This document shows, piece by piece, positions 40,916 through 53,609 of a stretch of DNA of 64,000 bases. Position numbers and translations under genes: made by a program. This DNA comes from Massilia agrisoli. GTDB lineage: Bacteria; Pseudomonadota; Gammaproteobacteria; Burkholderiales; Burkholderiaceae_D. The stretch covers positions 274,473 to 338,472 of the forward strand of contig NZ_JAJHPV010000012.1 of NCBI RefSeq assembly GCF_020831365.1, written 5' to 3'. The notes under the pieces were generated by a model. It searched no databases. It was not told the origin of the DNA and worked only from the letters and a program-made list of their open reading frames with translations. How positions within the stretch are numbered: the first letter of the stretch is position 1; each line of letters starts with the position of its first letter.

Positions 40916-41662
40916 ATGACTGAATTAGTACGCCTTTCGAAACGCATGTCCGAACTCGGGCTTTCTTCGCGCCGCGAAGCAGATGAATGGATCGCCCGCG
41001 GCTGGGTGCGCGTCGATGGCCAGGTGGTGTCGGAACTGGGCAGCAAGGTACTGCCGCACCAGAAGATCACTGTTGAACGCCAGGCCGCGGCGGAGCAGTC
41101 CAAGCGCGTGACCATCCTGATCAACAAGCCGATGGGCTATGTCAGTGGCCAGGCCGAAGACGGCTACACGCCGGCGGTCGCGCTGATCAAGCCGGAGAAC
41201 CGCTGGGAAGACGATCCATCGCCCGAGCAGTTCCACCCAACCCAGCTGCGTAGCCTCGTGCCTGCGGGCCGGCTCGACATCGACTCGGTGGGCCTGTTGA
41301 TCCTGACCCAGGACGGGCGCGTGGCCAAGACGCTGATCGGCGAGACCACCACCGTCGAAAAAGAATACCTGGTGCGCGTCGAGTACACCAAGGAAGGCAA
41401 GCTGCCCGAGTCCGACCTGAAGAAGCTGTGCTTCGGCCTTTGGATGGACGGCAAGCCGCTGCTGCCGGCCAAGGTGCGCTGGCAGAACGACGACCAGCTG
41501 AGCTTCACCCTCAAGGAGGGCAAGAAGCGCCAGATCCGCCGCATGTGCGACATGGTGGGCCTCAAGGTGGTCGGCCTGAAGCGCGTCCGCATCGGCAAGG
41601 TCAAGCTGGGCGACCTGCCGGTCGGTAAATGGCGCTACCTGCGACCAGACGAACAGTTTTGA
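40916..41662 (+). CDS. rluF: RluF-like 23S rRNA pseudouridine synthase
   Basis: A 248-residue RsuA-type pseudouridine synthase. The N-terminal S4 RNA-binding domain reads RLSKRMSELGLSSRREADEW. The catalytic motif is AGRLDIDSVGLLILTQDG with Asp121, and EGKKRQIRRMCDMVGLKV is motif III. The alignment feel is closest to RluF (U2604), but RluB/RluE-type activity cannot be excluded. It follows glnD after 27 bases. Confidence 0.88.
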   Translation: MTELVRLSKRMSELGLSSRREADEWIARGWVRVDGQVVSELGSKVLPHQKITVERQAAAEQSKRVTILINKPMGYVSGQAEDGYTPAVALIKPENRWEDDPSPEQFHPTQLRSLVPAGRLDIDSVGLLILTQDGRVAKTLIGETTTVEKEYLVRVEYTKEGKLPESDLKKLCFGLWMDGKPLLPAKVRWQNDDQLSFTLKEGKKRQIRRMCDMVGLKVVGLKRVRIGKVKLGDLPVGKWRYLRPDEQF

Positions 41663-41687
41663 TTCCCGTTTTAGATTCGGAGACTTG

Positions 41688-43301
41688 ATGCGTAAATTCC
41701 CTGTACTTGCTGCCGGCGTAATCCTGGCCAGCCATGCGGCTATCGCTGCTGCCCAAACCGTCACCGAAGCGCCGCTGCGCGCCCACCTGGCCTTCCTCGC
41801 CGACGACCTGCTCGAAGGCCGCGGAACCGGCCAGCGCGGCGGAGAACTCGCCGTCAAGTACCTTGAAACGCAGGCCGCCATCATTGGCCTCAAGCCTGCG
41901 GTGGGCAACAGCTACCGCCAGCCGGTCAAGATCGTTGGCAGCAAAACGCTGCCAACGAGCGTGGTGAAATTCGAGGCCCGCGGCAAGGCCATTGCCCCCG
42001 TGCTGGGCAAGGACATCGTGTTCGGCAACGCGAACGACGCGCCTGAGACGCGCTTCGAGGCGCCGATGGTCTTCGTTGGCTACGGCATCGATGCGCCGGG
42101 CGAAAAGTGGAATGACTTCGCCGGCGCCGACGTCAAGGGCAAGGTCGTGGTCATGATGGTCAACGACCCGAAGCCGACCGTCGCGGAACCGAACCGCTTC
42201 GGCGGCAAGTCGCTGACCTGGTACGGCCGCTGGATCTACAAGTTCGAAGAAGCCGTACGCCAGGGCGCGGCCGGCGTGCTGCTGATTCACACGACGGAAT
42301 CGGCCTCGTACCCATGGAGCGTACCCGCCAACGGCTTCGCCCGCGAACAGTTCCGCCTCGCCGGCAAAGGCAATGCGATGCAAGGCTGGATCACCGAAGA
42401 CATGGCGCGCACCCTGTTCGCGGCCGGCGGACATGACCTTGACGCACTGCGCGCGAAAGCGGAAGTGCGCGGCTTCAAGCCGGTGGACCTGAACGCGAAG
42501 GCCACGGTGGCCATCGACAGCAAGCACCGCAACATCGAAGAAACCAATGTGGCCGGCATCGTGCCGGGCACCGATCCGAAGCTGAAGGACCAGGCGGTAA
42601 TCTACTCGTCGCACTGGGACCACCTCGGCAAGCTGGAAGTGCCGGGCCAGCCCGACCACATCTGGAACGGCGCCATCGACAATGCATCGGGCAGCGCTGC
42701 CCTGCTGGCCATGGCACAGGCGGCAGTCGCCAAGCCAGCCAAGCGCACGCAGATCTTCCTGTGGACGGCGGCCGAGGAACAGGGCCTGATCGGTGCCACC
42801 GGGTACACCCGCAACCCGATCTGGCCATTGGCGAAAACCGCAGCGGACCTGAACCTCGACAGCCTGAATTTCGTTGGCCGCACGCGCGATATCGGCGTGG
42901 CTGGTTCGGAGCGCAGCAGCCTGCACGCCAGCGCGGCCAAGGTAGCAAAGGCGATGGGCCTGCGCCTGGCGCCGACCGTGCCGGACCTGGGCGGCGCCTT
43001 CTTCCGCGCCGACCACTTTGCGTTCGCCAAGGCCGGCATCCCGGCGTTCAATGTCGGTTCGGCCGTGTTCTCGGGCGACGGCTCGTTCGACTTCGAGCAC
43101 GACCACTCGGCGTCTAGCCAGAAGATGGTCGGCTTCACCAAGCACTACCACCAGGTCAGCGACGAATACAACCCGGCGTGGAACCTGTCGGGCATGGTGC
43201 AGCAGGCGCAGTTCACGCTGAACCTCGGCTACGAGGTGGCGAACGCGTCGGCAATGCCGACGTGGAATAAAGGTGAAGCGTTTGGGGAAGTGAAGCGCTG
43301 A
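41688..43301 (+). CDS. Secreted M28 family metallopeptidase
   Basis: A 537-residue exported zinc aminopeptidase-like protein. A signal peptide (MRKFPVLAAGVILASHAAIA, then AA) is cleaved near residue 23. A protease-associated domain insert (VFVGYGIDAP, FAGADVKGKVVVMMVNDP) precedes the M28 catalytic part. Zinc ligands and catalytic acids are in YSSHWDHLGK, WNGAIDNASGSAALL and WTAAEEQGLIGA; the last His may be in KHYHQVSDEYN. The ATG at 41688 has GGAG 7 bases upstream. It is likely periplasmic and active on peptides. Confidence 0.93.
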   Translation: MRKFPVLAAGVILASHAAIAAAQTVTEAPLRAHLAFLADDLLEGRGTGQRGGELAVKYLETQAAIIGLKPAVGNSYRQPVKIVGSKTLPTSVVKFEARGKAIAPVLGKDIVFGNANDAPETRFEAPMVFVGYGIDAPGEKWNDFAGADVKGKVVVMMVNDPKPTVAEPNRFGGKSLTWYGRWIYKFEEAVRQGAAGVLLIHTTESASYPWSVPANGFAREQFRLAGKGNAMQGWITEDMARTLFAAGGHDLDALRAKAEVRGFKPVDLNAKATVAIDSKHRNIEETNVAGIVPGTDPKLKDQAVIYSSHWDHLGKLEVPGQPDHIWNGAIDNASGSAALLAMAQAAVAKPAKRTQIFLWTAAEEQGLIGATGYTRNPIWPLAKTAADLNLDSLNFVGRTRDIGVAGSERSSLHASAAKVAKAMGLRLAPTVPDLGGAFFRADHFAFAKAGIPAFNVGSAVFSGDGSFDFEHDHSASSQKMVGFTKHYHQVSDEYNPAWNLSGMVQQAQFTLNLGYEVANASAMPTWNKGEAFGEVKR

Positions 43302-43380
43302 CACCCGCGCGCGTCACGCCTCTTTTTTCTGGATGTGCCAGAATGACCACGGTCCACACATCCAGAATCAGGAGAAAACG

Positions 43381-44076
43381 ATGAACGAACGCATCACGAT
43401 CGACACGCCGGATGGAAGCTTCGGCGCCTACGTTGCCAAGCCTGCGGCGTCGCCCGCTCCCGCCATTGTCGTCATCCAGGAAATCTTCGGCATCAATGCC
43501 GACCTGCGCGAAACCTGCGACCAGCTGGCCGCACAGGGCTTCATTGCGATCTGCCCTGACCTGTTCTGGCGCATGCAGCCTGGCGTCGAGCTGACCGACC
43601 AGAGCAAGGAAGATTGGGCAAAGGCGATGGAGTTCTACCAGAAGTTCGACATCGACAAAGGTGTCGAAGACATTGGCGCAGCGTTGCAGGCGGCGCGTAC
43701 CTACGCTGGCTCCAATGGCAAGGTCGGCGTGATGGGGTTCTGCCTGGGCGGCCTGATGACCTTCCTGACGGCGGCCCGCAAGGATCCCGATGCCGCCGCG
43801 GCGTATTACGGCGGCAGGACCAATGAGTTCGCCGGTGAGTTCAAGTCGGTGTCATGCCCGATGATTATGCATCTTGGCGAAGCGGACGAATACATTCCAC
43901 CTCCGGCGCGTGAGCAAATCACCAAGGCGGCACAGGCGCATGCAAATGTCACTGTGTACACCTATGCGGGACAGAACCATGCGTTCGCGCGGCACAAGGG
44001 CACGCATTACGATGCTGCGTCGGCGAAGCTGGCCAATCAGCGCACCTACGACTTCTTCAAGAAGCACCTCGGCTGA
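43381..44076 (+). CDS. Dienelactone hydrolase family protein
   Basis: A 231-residue alpha/beta hydrolase of the DLH family. The triad is Cys121 in GFCLGG, Asp169 in LGEADEYIP and His200 in GQNHAF, and Glu34 of QEIFG matches the Glu that primes the cysteine in true dienelactone hydrolases. The ATG at 43381 has AGGAG 7 bases upstream. No other aromatic-degradation genes are near, so the substrate is probably a different ester or lactone. It is monocistronic between the M28 gene and a palindromic repeat. Confidence 0.93.
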   Translation: MNERITIDTPDGSFGAYVAKPAASPAPAIVVIQEIFGINADLRETCDQLAAQGFIAICPDLFWRMQPGVELTDQSKEDWAKAMEFYQKFDIDKGVEDIGAALQAARTYAGSNGKVGVMGFCLGGLMTFLTAARKDPDAAAAYYGGRTNEFAGEFKSVSCPMIMHLGEADEYIPPPAREQITKAAQAHANVTVYTYAGQNHAFARHKGTHYDAASAKLANQRTYDFFKKHLG

Positions 44077-44084
44077 TCGGCGAA

Positions 44085-44170
44085 TTCGGCGGATGCGCGC
44101 CAGCGGTTATCCGCCCTACCGATCCGGACAACCGTAGGGCGGATAAGCGCGCAAGCGCGCATCCGCCGAA
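44085..44170. repeat. Intergenic palindromic element, family B copy 3
   Basis: This is the most complete copy. TTCGGCGGATGCGCGC...TTATCCGCCCTAC and GTAGGGCGGATAAGC...GCGCATCCGCCGAA pair over almost their whole length. It fills the convergent gap between the DLH gene and the next minus-strand gene and probably works as a terminator. Confidence 0.85.
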
Positions 44171-44171
44171 C

Positions 44172-44648
44172 TCAGAACAGCTTGAACTTCAGCTGTAGCG
44201 ATATCCCGCCGTGCAAGCGGTTCTTGTACGTCGGGATCACCGCCAGGTTCACGCCTACCCGCTTATACTCGTACGTCGCTGCCGGGATCAGGGCCGGGAA
44301 CCATCCGCCGTCGCGCATGTTCGGATACCCGTCGAACGCACCTACCACCGCCCCCAGCTTCACGCCACGGTACGTCCACGGCTGGTAATACACACCCACG
44401 TACTTCGAGTGCTCGCGGTCGCTGTTATAAAAGCGTCCCGCCGTCACCGCGGCGACATCCGAAAACCGGTACTCGATACCGACACCGGGATTCTGCCCGT
44501 TGAGGTCCTTGTCGCTCTGGAAGTGGTAGGTCGCAAACCCGGTCGCGAGCCACAGCTCGCTGCGCTTGCCGTCGTCCTGCTTTTGCTCCTGCGCATTCGC
44601 CTGGGCGCACAGCAGCAATGCCATCGCAATGGCGGTCTTCTTCATCAT
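44172..44648 (-). CDS. Small outer-membrane barrel-like protein (PagP-like pattern)
   Basis: A 158-residue exported protein with a signal peptide (MMKKTAIAMALLLCAQANA). The mature part alternates polar and hydrophobic residues in about eight strands and ends in Phe, as small outer-membrane barrels do. The end, WFPALIPAATYEYKRVGVNL and then IPTYKNRLHGGISLQLKFKL, recalls the C-terminal third of PagP (lipid A palmitoyltransferase). YHF and YNSD lie roughly where PagP has its His and Asp-Ser. The resemblance is weak and the function is unproven. It lies just after def on the same strand. Confidence 0.75.
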   Translation of the reverse strand: MMKKTAIAMALLLCAQANAQEQKQDDGKRSELWLATGFATYHFQSDKDLNGQNPGVGIEYRFSDVAAVTAGRFYNSDREHSKYVGVYYQPWTYRGVKLGAVVGAFDGYPNMRDGGWFPALIPAATYEYKRVGVNLAVIPTYKNRLHGGISLQLKFKLF

Positions 44649-44655
44649 GTTTTTA

Positions 44656-45192
44656 TCAGTCGTCGTCGTTTGGATCAAGATCCGGAAACATCACTTCGGT
44701 GTAGCCGAACTTTGAAAAGTCGGTGATCCGCATCGGGTACAGGATCCCCATCAGGTGATCCACCTCGTGCTGCACCACGCGCGCGTGGAAGCCGTCGACG
44801 TCGCGGCTGATCTTGTTCCCGAACTGGTCCACGCCTTCGTAACGCAGCTTGCTAAAGCGCGGCACCAGCCCGCGCAGCCCAGGAACCGACAGGCAGCCTT
44901 CAAAAGCATCGTCCTTCTCGTCCGACAGCGGCGTGAGCACAGGGTTGATCAGCACCGTCTCTGGTACTTGCGGCGCATCCGGGTAGCGCACGTTTTGCTT
45001 GAAGCCGTAGATCACCAGCTGCAGGTTGACGCCGATCTGGGGCGCGGCGAGGCCGGCGCCGTTCGCCGCGTGCATGGTGTCGAACATGTCTGCGATGAGC
45101 GCATGCAGTTCGGGCGTATCGAGTTCGCGCACCGGTTCGGCCACGCGCAGCAAGCGCGGATCGCCCATTTTGAGGATTTCACGGACAGTCAT
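44656..45192 (-). CDS. def: Peptide deformylase
   Basis: Def removes the formyl group from nascent N-terminal Met. It has 178 residues. Motif 1 is [10 protein letters not shown] (45-54), motif 2 EGCLSVPG with metal ligand Cys100, and motif 3 QHEVDHLMG with His142, Glu143 and His146. The genomic partner fmt is not adjacent, so this may be a second deformylase. The ATG overlaps the galU stop by 4 bases. Confidence 0.97.
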   Translation of the reverse strand: MTVREILKMGDPRLLRVAEPVRELDTPELHALIADMFDTMHAANGAGLAAPQIGVNLQLVIYGFKQNVRYPDAPQVPETVLINPVLTPLSDEKDDAFEGCLSVPGLRGLVPRFSKLRYEGVDQFGNKISRDVDGFHARVVQHEVDHLMGILYPMRITDFSKFGYTEVMFPDLDPNDDD

Positions 45193-46082
45193 TTTGGGTC
45201 GAGTCTTTCACATACGTCGTTAAGGAACTGGCGCAGGCCAGGACCGGTCTCTGGGTGCTTCAGGCCCATCGCGGTCATCGCCTTCAGGTAGCCAAGCTTG
45301 GAGCCGCAGTCGTAGCGCTGCCCGGAATAGCGGTAGGCCAGCACGCGTTCGGCCGCCATCAGCGCCGCGATGCCGTCGGTCAGCTGGATCTCGCCGCCGG
45401 TGCCGGCGCCAAGGTGTTCGAGGTAGTCGAATATGCGGCCGGTCAATACGTAGCGCCCCACCACGGCAAGCGTCGATGGGGCGGCTTCAGGCTGCGGCTT
45501 TTCGACGATGCCAGACACCAGTTCGATCCCCGGCCGGTAAGGCGCCGAGCTGACGATGCCATACTGCCTGGTGTTCTCGCGCGGGACGTCCTGCACTGCC
45601 AGCACGCTGCAGTTCTCGTAATCGTATAGTTCGGTCATCTGCTGCAGCACAGGCTTGTCTGCCGGACCGGTGTCCATGAAGTCGTCGGCCAGCAGCACGG
45701 CAAAGGGCTCGTCGCCCACCACCGGGCGCGCGCACAGCACCGCATGGCCAAGGCCCAGCGGCTCGGACTGGCGGATGTAGATGCAGGTGATGTTCTTCGG
45801 GATGACGCCCCGCACCACTTCCAGCAGCTGGGCCTTGCCCGCCGCTTCCAGCTCGGCTTCCAGCTCGTAGGCTTTGTCGAAATGGTCTTCGATGGCGCGT
45901 TTGTTGCGGCCCGTGATAAAGATCATCTCGGTGATGCCAGCCGCGACTGCTTCTTCGACCGCGTACTGGATCAGCGGCTTGTCGACGATCGGCAGCATTT
46001 CCTTGGGCTGCGCCTTGGTCGCGGGGAGGAAGCGGCTGCCAAGGCCGGCAACCGGGAATACTGCTTTTCTGATGCGCTGCAT
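45189..46082 (-). CDS. galU: UTP-glucose-1-phosphate uridylyltransferase
   Basis: GalU makes UDP-glucose for polysaccharides, trehalose and envelope glycans. It has 297 residues. Nucleotide binding is at [26 protein letters not shown], then [16 protein letters not shown] and [11 protein letters not shown] with the metal-binding Asp. [13 protein letters not shown] and [12 protein letters not shown] are further family marks. It lies between ligA and def with short or overlapping junctions. Confidence 0.97.
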   Translation of the reverse strand: MQRIRKAVFPVAGLGSRFLPATKAQPKEMLPIVDKPLIQYAVEEAVAAGITEMIFITGRNKRAIEDHFDKAYELEAELEAAGKAQLLEVVRGVIPKNITCIYIRQSEPLGLGHAVLCARPVVGDEPFAVLLADDFMDTGPADKPVLQQMTELYDYENCSVLAVQDVPRENTRQYGIVSSAPYRPGIELVSGIVEKPQPEAAPSTLAVVGRYVLTGRIFDYLEHLGAGTGGEIQLTDGIAALMAAERVLAYRYSGQRYDCGSKLGYLKAMTAMGLKHPETGPGLRQFLNDVCERLDPK

Positions 46083-46104
46083 CCTGCACCCCCTCTTGTT
46101 CTGT

Positions 46105-49291
<3,187 letters not shown>

Positions 49292-49295
<4 letters not shown>

Positions 49296-52200
49296 GCTGC
49301 TTGTGCCTCAGTAGCGAAATTTGCGGCGGACTCCATGTCCACCGCCACAATGCGCGATACACCTTGTTCCTGCATCGTCACACCGATCAGTTGATTGGCC
49401 ATTTCCATCGCAATTTTGTTGTGCGAGATGAAAAGGAATTGGGTATGGTCCGACATCCGCTTGACCATCCTGCAGAAGCGTTCGGTGTTCGCGTCGTCGA
49501 GCGGCGCGTCCACTTCGTCCAGCAGGCAGAATGGCGCGGGGTTAAGCCGGAACATCGAAAACACCAGCGCTGTCGCGGTCAGGGCTTTTTCGCCGCCCGA
49601 CAGCAGGTGGATGGTCGCGTTCTTCTTACCCGGCGGCTGCGCCATCACCTGCACGCCGGAGTCGAGGATTTCGTCGCCGGTCATCACCAGCTTGGCATTA
49701 CCGCCGCCAAACAGGATCGGGAACAGCTCCGAGAAATGGTGGTTGACGCGGTCGAAGGTGTCCTGCAGCAGGTCACGCGTCTCCTTGTCGATCTTGTGGA
49801 TGGCGTCTTCCAGCGTGGTGATCGCCTCGTTCAGGTCGGCGTTCTGGGAGTCGAGGAAGTTCTTGCGCTCGGACGCCTGCGCCAGCTCGTCGAGCGCGGC
49901 CAGGTTGACCGCGCCAAGGGCCGTGATGGCGTTGGTCAGTCGCGTCACTTCGCCCTGCAGGTAGGACGCCTTCATGTCCGGATGGAGCTTTTCGTTGAGC
50001 GCCGCTTCATCGGCTTCCACCGCCTTGAGCGCGTCGGCAAACTGCTCCTGGTTCAGGCGCGCGGCCTGTTCCTTCAGCTGCATCTCGGTGATCTTGTCGC
50101 GCTGCGGCTGCAAGCTGCGTTCGGCCTGCATGCGCGCTTCTTCGGCGCTGCGCAGCTGTTGCGTGATCTGGTCCAGCTCATGGCGGGCATCGGCCAGCGC
50201 GCGTTCCTGGCTGGTGCGCCGCTCAAGCAGGTCCTGCAGGCCGTCGTTGGCCGCGCCGGACTCCAGCGATTCGAGTTCCTGCTGGCCGAGTTCGATGCTC
50301 TCGCCAACCTGCGACGCCTGCTGCGTGGCGGTGGCGATATTGCGCCGCAGTTCTTCGATCTTGCTGCGCTGCGACTTCTCGGCGAACTGCGCTTCCTGCG
50401 CTGCGCGTTCCATCTCGCGCAACTGCTGGCGGGCGTCGGCAAGCGCCTGCTCTTTTTCGAGGAAGACGGTCTGGCCGTCTTCGTGCGCGCCCTGCAGTTC
50501 GGCCAGCTCCATGTCGAGCTGTTCGAACTTCTCTTCGGCCTCGGCCTGGATCTGCTGCTGTTCAGCTTCCTGCATCGCGATCTCGGCCAGGTCGGTGGCG
50601 ATCTGGGTGCTGCGCTGGTTGAAGCGCGCTTCGACTTCCGACTGCTTGACGACCTCGATTTGCAGGCCGTGCACCGTCTGCGTCAACGAGGCGATACGCT
50701 GGCGGGCGTCCTGCAGGCGGCGCGACAGGTCGGACGCGGCAGCGTCGGCGCGTACCGAACGGGCGCGCGCTTCGTCGGCCAGCAGGGCTTGCGCGCGCAG
50801 CTGGCGCGTGATGTTTTCGATTTCCTGCTGACGCCCAAGCATGCCGTCCTGCTCCGCGTCGGCCGCGTAGAAGCGCACGCTCGACTGCGTGACGACGTGG
50901 CCCTGGCGGGTGATGAACGAGCCGCCTGTTGGCAGCTTGCCGCGCTCCGCGAAAGCGGTGGCGGTGTCTTCGGCGGCGAACACATTGTGCAGCCAGTCGT
51001 GCAGCAGGCCGCGCAATCCGGTTTCATTCAGCTTGAGCAGGTTGGCGAACGACTTGAGGCCATTGACTTCCACAGGCGACGCCGCGTTTTCAAGCGTCGG
51101 GGCATACAGCGCCAGCTTGGCCGGCGGTGCATCGTTGAAGAAGGCCTTGGCCCAGTCGATGTTCGACATTTCCAGCGCGCCGGTGCGCTCGCGCAGCACC
51201 GCTTCCATCGCGGTTTCCCAGCCCTGGTCGATATGCAGCTTCTGCCACAGGCGCGGCAGGCCATCGAGTTCGTGCTTTTGCAGCCATGGCTGCACCTTGC
51301 CCTGGGTTTGCACGCGTTCCTGCAACTGCTTCAGTGCGGACAGGCGCGCTTCCAGCTGCGCGTTGGCGGCGCTTTCGGCATTCACCTGCGCCTGCGCGGC
51401 GGAGCGTTCTTCTTCGACGCGCTGCTGCTGCTCGGCGGCCTCCTCGAGCGTCAATGTCTGCTCTTCCAGCGCCTGCTGCTTTTCCTCCAGCTGCATCTTG
51501 AGGTTCGCGAGGTGGCTGCTGTCCGGCAGGTTCAAACCGTTCTTTTCCTGCTGCAGGCGCTCGCGCCGCGTGGCCAGGCCTTGCAGGATGTTCGATGCAT
51601 TGCGCTGGTGCGCCGAGGACAGCTCGATCTGCTGCTGCGCCTGCATGATTTTCTGGCGCGACTGCGTGGTCTTTTCCTGCGCTTCGCGCCACGCCGCTTC
51701 GAGCGACGGGATGCGTTCGTTCTGCGCTTCCGCCGCCATCTGCGACTGCTCGACACGGCCGCCCAGTTCCTCCAGCAGGTATTCGGCTTCTTCGATCTGT
51801 TCCTGGTACTCCTGGCCCTGCGCCTGCCACTGGTTGCGCTGGGCGGTCAAGGTACCGATCTGGTTCTGCAGGCGCGTGCGCGACTCGATGACGAACTTGA
51901 TCTGCGCTTCGAGGCTGCCGATTTCGGAGTTGGTCTGGTACAGGTGGCCCTGCGCGGTGTGCAGGCGGTCGCCGACCGCGAAGTGGGCCTGGCGCATGCG
52001 CTCGAGGTCCAGCTCCACGTGGCGCAGCTTGGCGGTCTGCTCTTCGAGGTCGGTCTGGGCCTGCTCCATCTCGCGGAAGTACCTGGTCTGCTCGGCCTTC
52101 GCCTCGTTCTTGCGCAGCAGCCAAAGCAGCTTCTGCTTCTCTTCCTGGTCGGCCTGCAGGGTGTGGAACTTGTTGGCGACGACAGCCTGCGCCTCCAGCT

Positions 52201-52819
52201 TCTCGAGGTTGGTGTTCAGTTCGCGCAGGATGTCCTCGACGCGCAGCAGGTTTTCGCGCGTGTCGTTCAGGCGGTTTTCGGTTTCGCGGCGGCGTTCCTT
52301 ATATTTCGAGACGCCCGCCGCCTCCTCCAGGAACACGCGCAATTCTTCAGGGCGCGACTCGATGATCCGCGAGATCATGCCCTGGCCGATGATCGCGTAG
52401 GCGCGCGGGCCCAGGCCGGTGCCGAGGAAGATGTCCTGGATATCGCGCCGGCGTACCGGCTGGCTGTTGATGTAGTAAGTGGAGGTACCGTCGCGCGTCA
52501 GGGTGCGCTTGACCGCGATCTCGGCGTACTGGCCCCACTGGCCGGCAGCCTTGCCGTCGTTGTTGTCGAACACCAGTTCGACCGATGCGCGGCCCGCCGG
52601 TTTGCGGTGCGTGGAGCCGTTGAAAATAACGTCCTGCATCGACTCGCCGCGCAACTCGGAAGCCTTCGATTCGCCCAGCACCCAGCGCACGGCGTCGATG
52701 ATATTCGACTTGCCGCAGCCGTTAGGGCCGACCACGCCCACCAACTGACCCGGGACCTGGAAATTGGTGGGATCGACGAAAGACTTGAATCCCGACAATT
52801 TAATGGAAGATAGACGCAC
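49292..52819 (-). CDS. smc: Chromosome segregation protein SMC
   Basis: SMC is the ATPase of the condensin that compacts and resolves the chromosome. It has 1175 residues: Walker A GPNGCGKSNIIDAVRWVLGE near residue 32, a long N-terminal coiled coil, the hinge at about 510-660, and the returning coil. The signature LLSGGEKALTATALVFSMF and Walker B FCLLDEVDAPLDDAN are near the C-terminus. The likely start is GTG at 52819 (VRLSSIKLSGFKSFVDPTNF). The scpA/scpB partners are not in this window. Confidence 0.97.
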
Positions 52820-52901
52820 GTTGTTGACTGTTCTTCGCCTTGCTCGGCTCTAGGTTACCCGGAGATCGGAAAGGCCACCATCATACCATCTGTTGCTTGC
52901 A

Positions 52902-53579
52902 TTAAGGCCAAGTACAGAGCCAGGTCCAGCGTACTTTTTCCGGGGCACACGGGGGAATGTAAGGTGCCGGGGCCAGTTGCCAGCCCGGGCGCTGCCAGAC
53001 GCGGTCGTTGCCGGACAGGGTCAGCGCGGCCGCCACCAGCCATTGCTGGGACATGCGCGGGTCGATTTTAGGGAGCAGCAGCATCAGGGAAAGCGTGATG
53101 GCGACCAGGATCGGGCCGGGGCGGAAATTGACCGCGGACCGGGCGCGCGCGATGAACAGCAGCGCTGCGGCGAGGCCGAGCAGGCAGCCGGACAGGGCTT
53201 CGGCGACCGAATGGGCGCCGACGACCACGCGCGATGCGGCAATGGCGGCGCCGAGCAGCGCCCCGGCGAGCACGCCCTGGTTGCGCAGGCGCGGTTTCTG
53301 GCGATGCAGCAGGAGGCCGATGGCGACCGGGAAAACCGCCGCGGCACGTGCGGCATGCCCGCTGAGGCCGGCAAAATCGAGGGCCTGGGAACCGATGCCC
53401 CAGCCGAGGAAGGCGAGTTTACTGGCCACCACCAGCGCCATCGCGGCGAGGAAGACAGCAATCCAGTAGCCGGCCAGGCGCACGCAATGGGCGACGCCGA
53501 GCCAGGCGGCAATGCCCACGGCGATGGGCGCCGTGACATTCAGACTGCCAAGGTCGGTGAGGTGCTGCCACCAGTTCAT
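52902..53579 (-). CDS. PAP2 family membrane phosphatase
   Basis: A 225-residue membrane protein with about five helices and the PAP2 (lipid phosphatase) active-site pattern: LSGHAARAAAV for motif 2 and SRVVVGAHSVAEALSG for motif 3. The first motif (KxxxxxxRP) is only partly recognisable, around KLAFLGW, so catalysis is less certain. Members dephosphorylate phosphatidic acid, undecaprenyl-PP or related lipids. The C-terminal part, WQLAPAPYIPPCAPEKVRW, is not typical. It lies between DUF1631 and smc with short gaps. Confidence 0.82.
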   Translation of the reverse strand: MNWWQHLTDLGSLNVTAPIAVGIAAWLGVAHCVRLAGYWIAVFLAAMALVVASKLAFLGWGIGSQALDFAGLSGHAARAAAVFPVAIGLLLHRQKPRLRNQGVLAGALLGAAIAASRVVVGAHSVAEALSGCLLGLAAALLFIARARSAVNFRPGPILVAITLSLMLLLPKIDPRMSQQWLVAAALTLSGNDRVWQRPGWQLAPAPYIPPCAPEKVRWTWLCTWP

Positions 53580-53609
53580 GAGTAGCCAGGTTGTTGTCGT
53601 AGCGCTGGA

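Noticed and set aside
49301..52813. A 1170-codon open frame on the plus strand opposite smc
   Set aside because: It is a mirror of smc produced by GC-rich third positions. Its product is a compositionally biased Leu/Arg/Val-rich string with no domain, and smc is certain.
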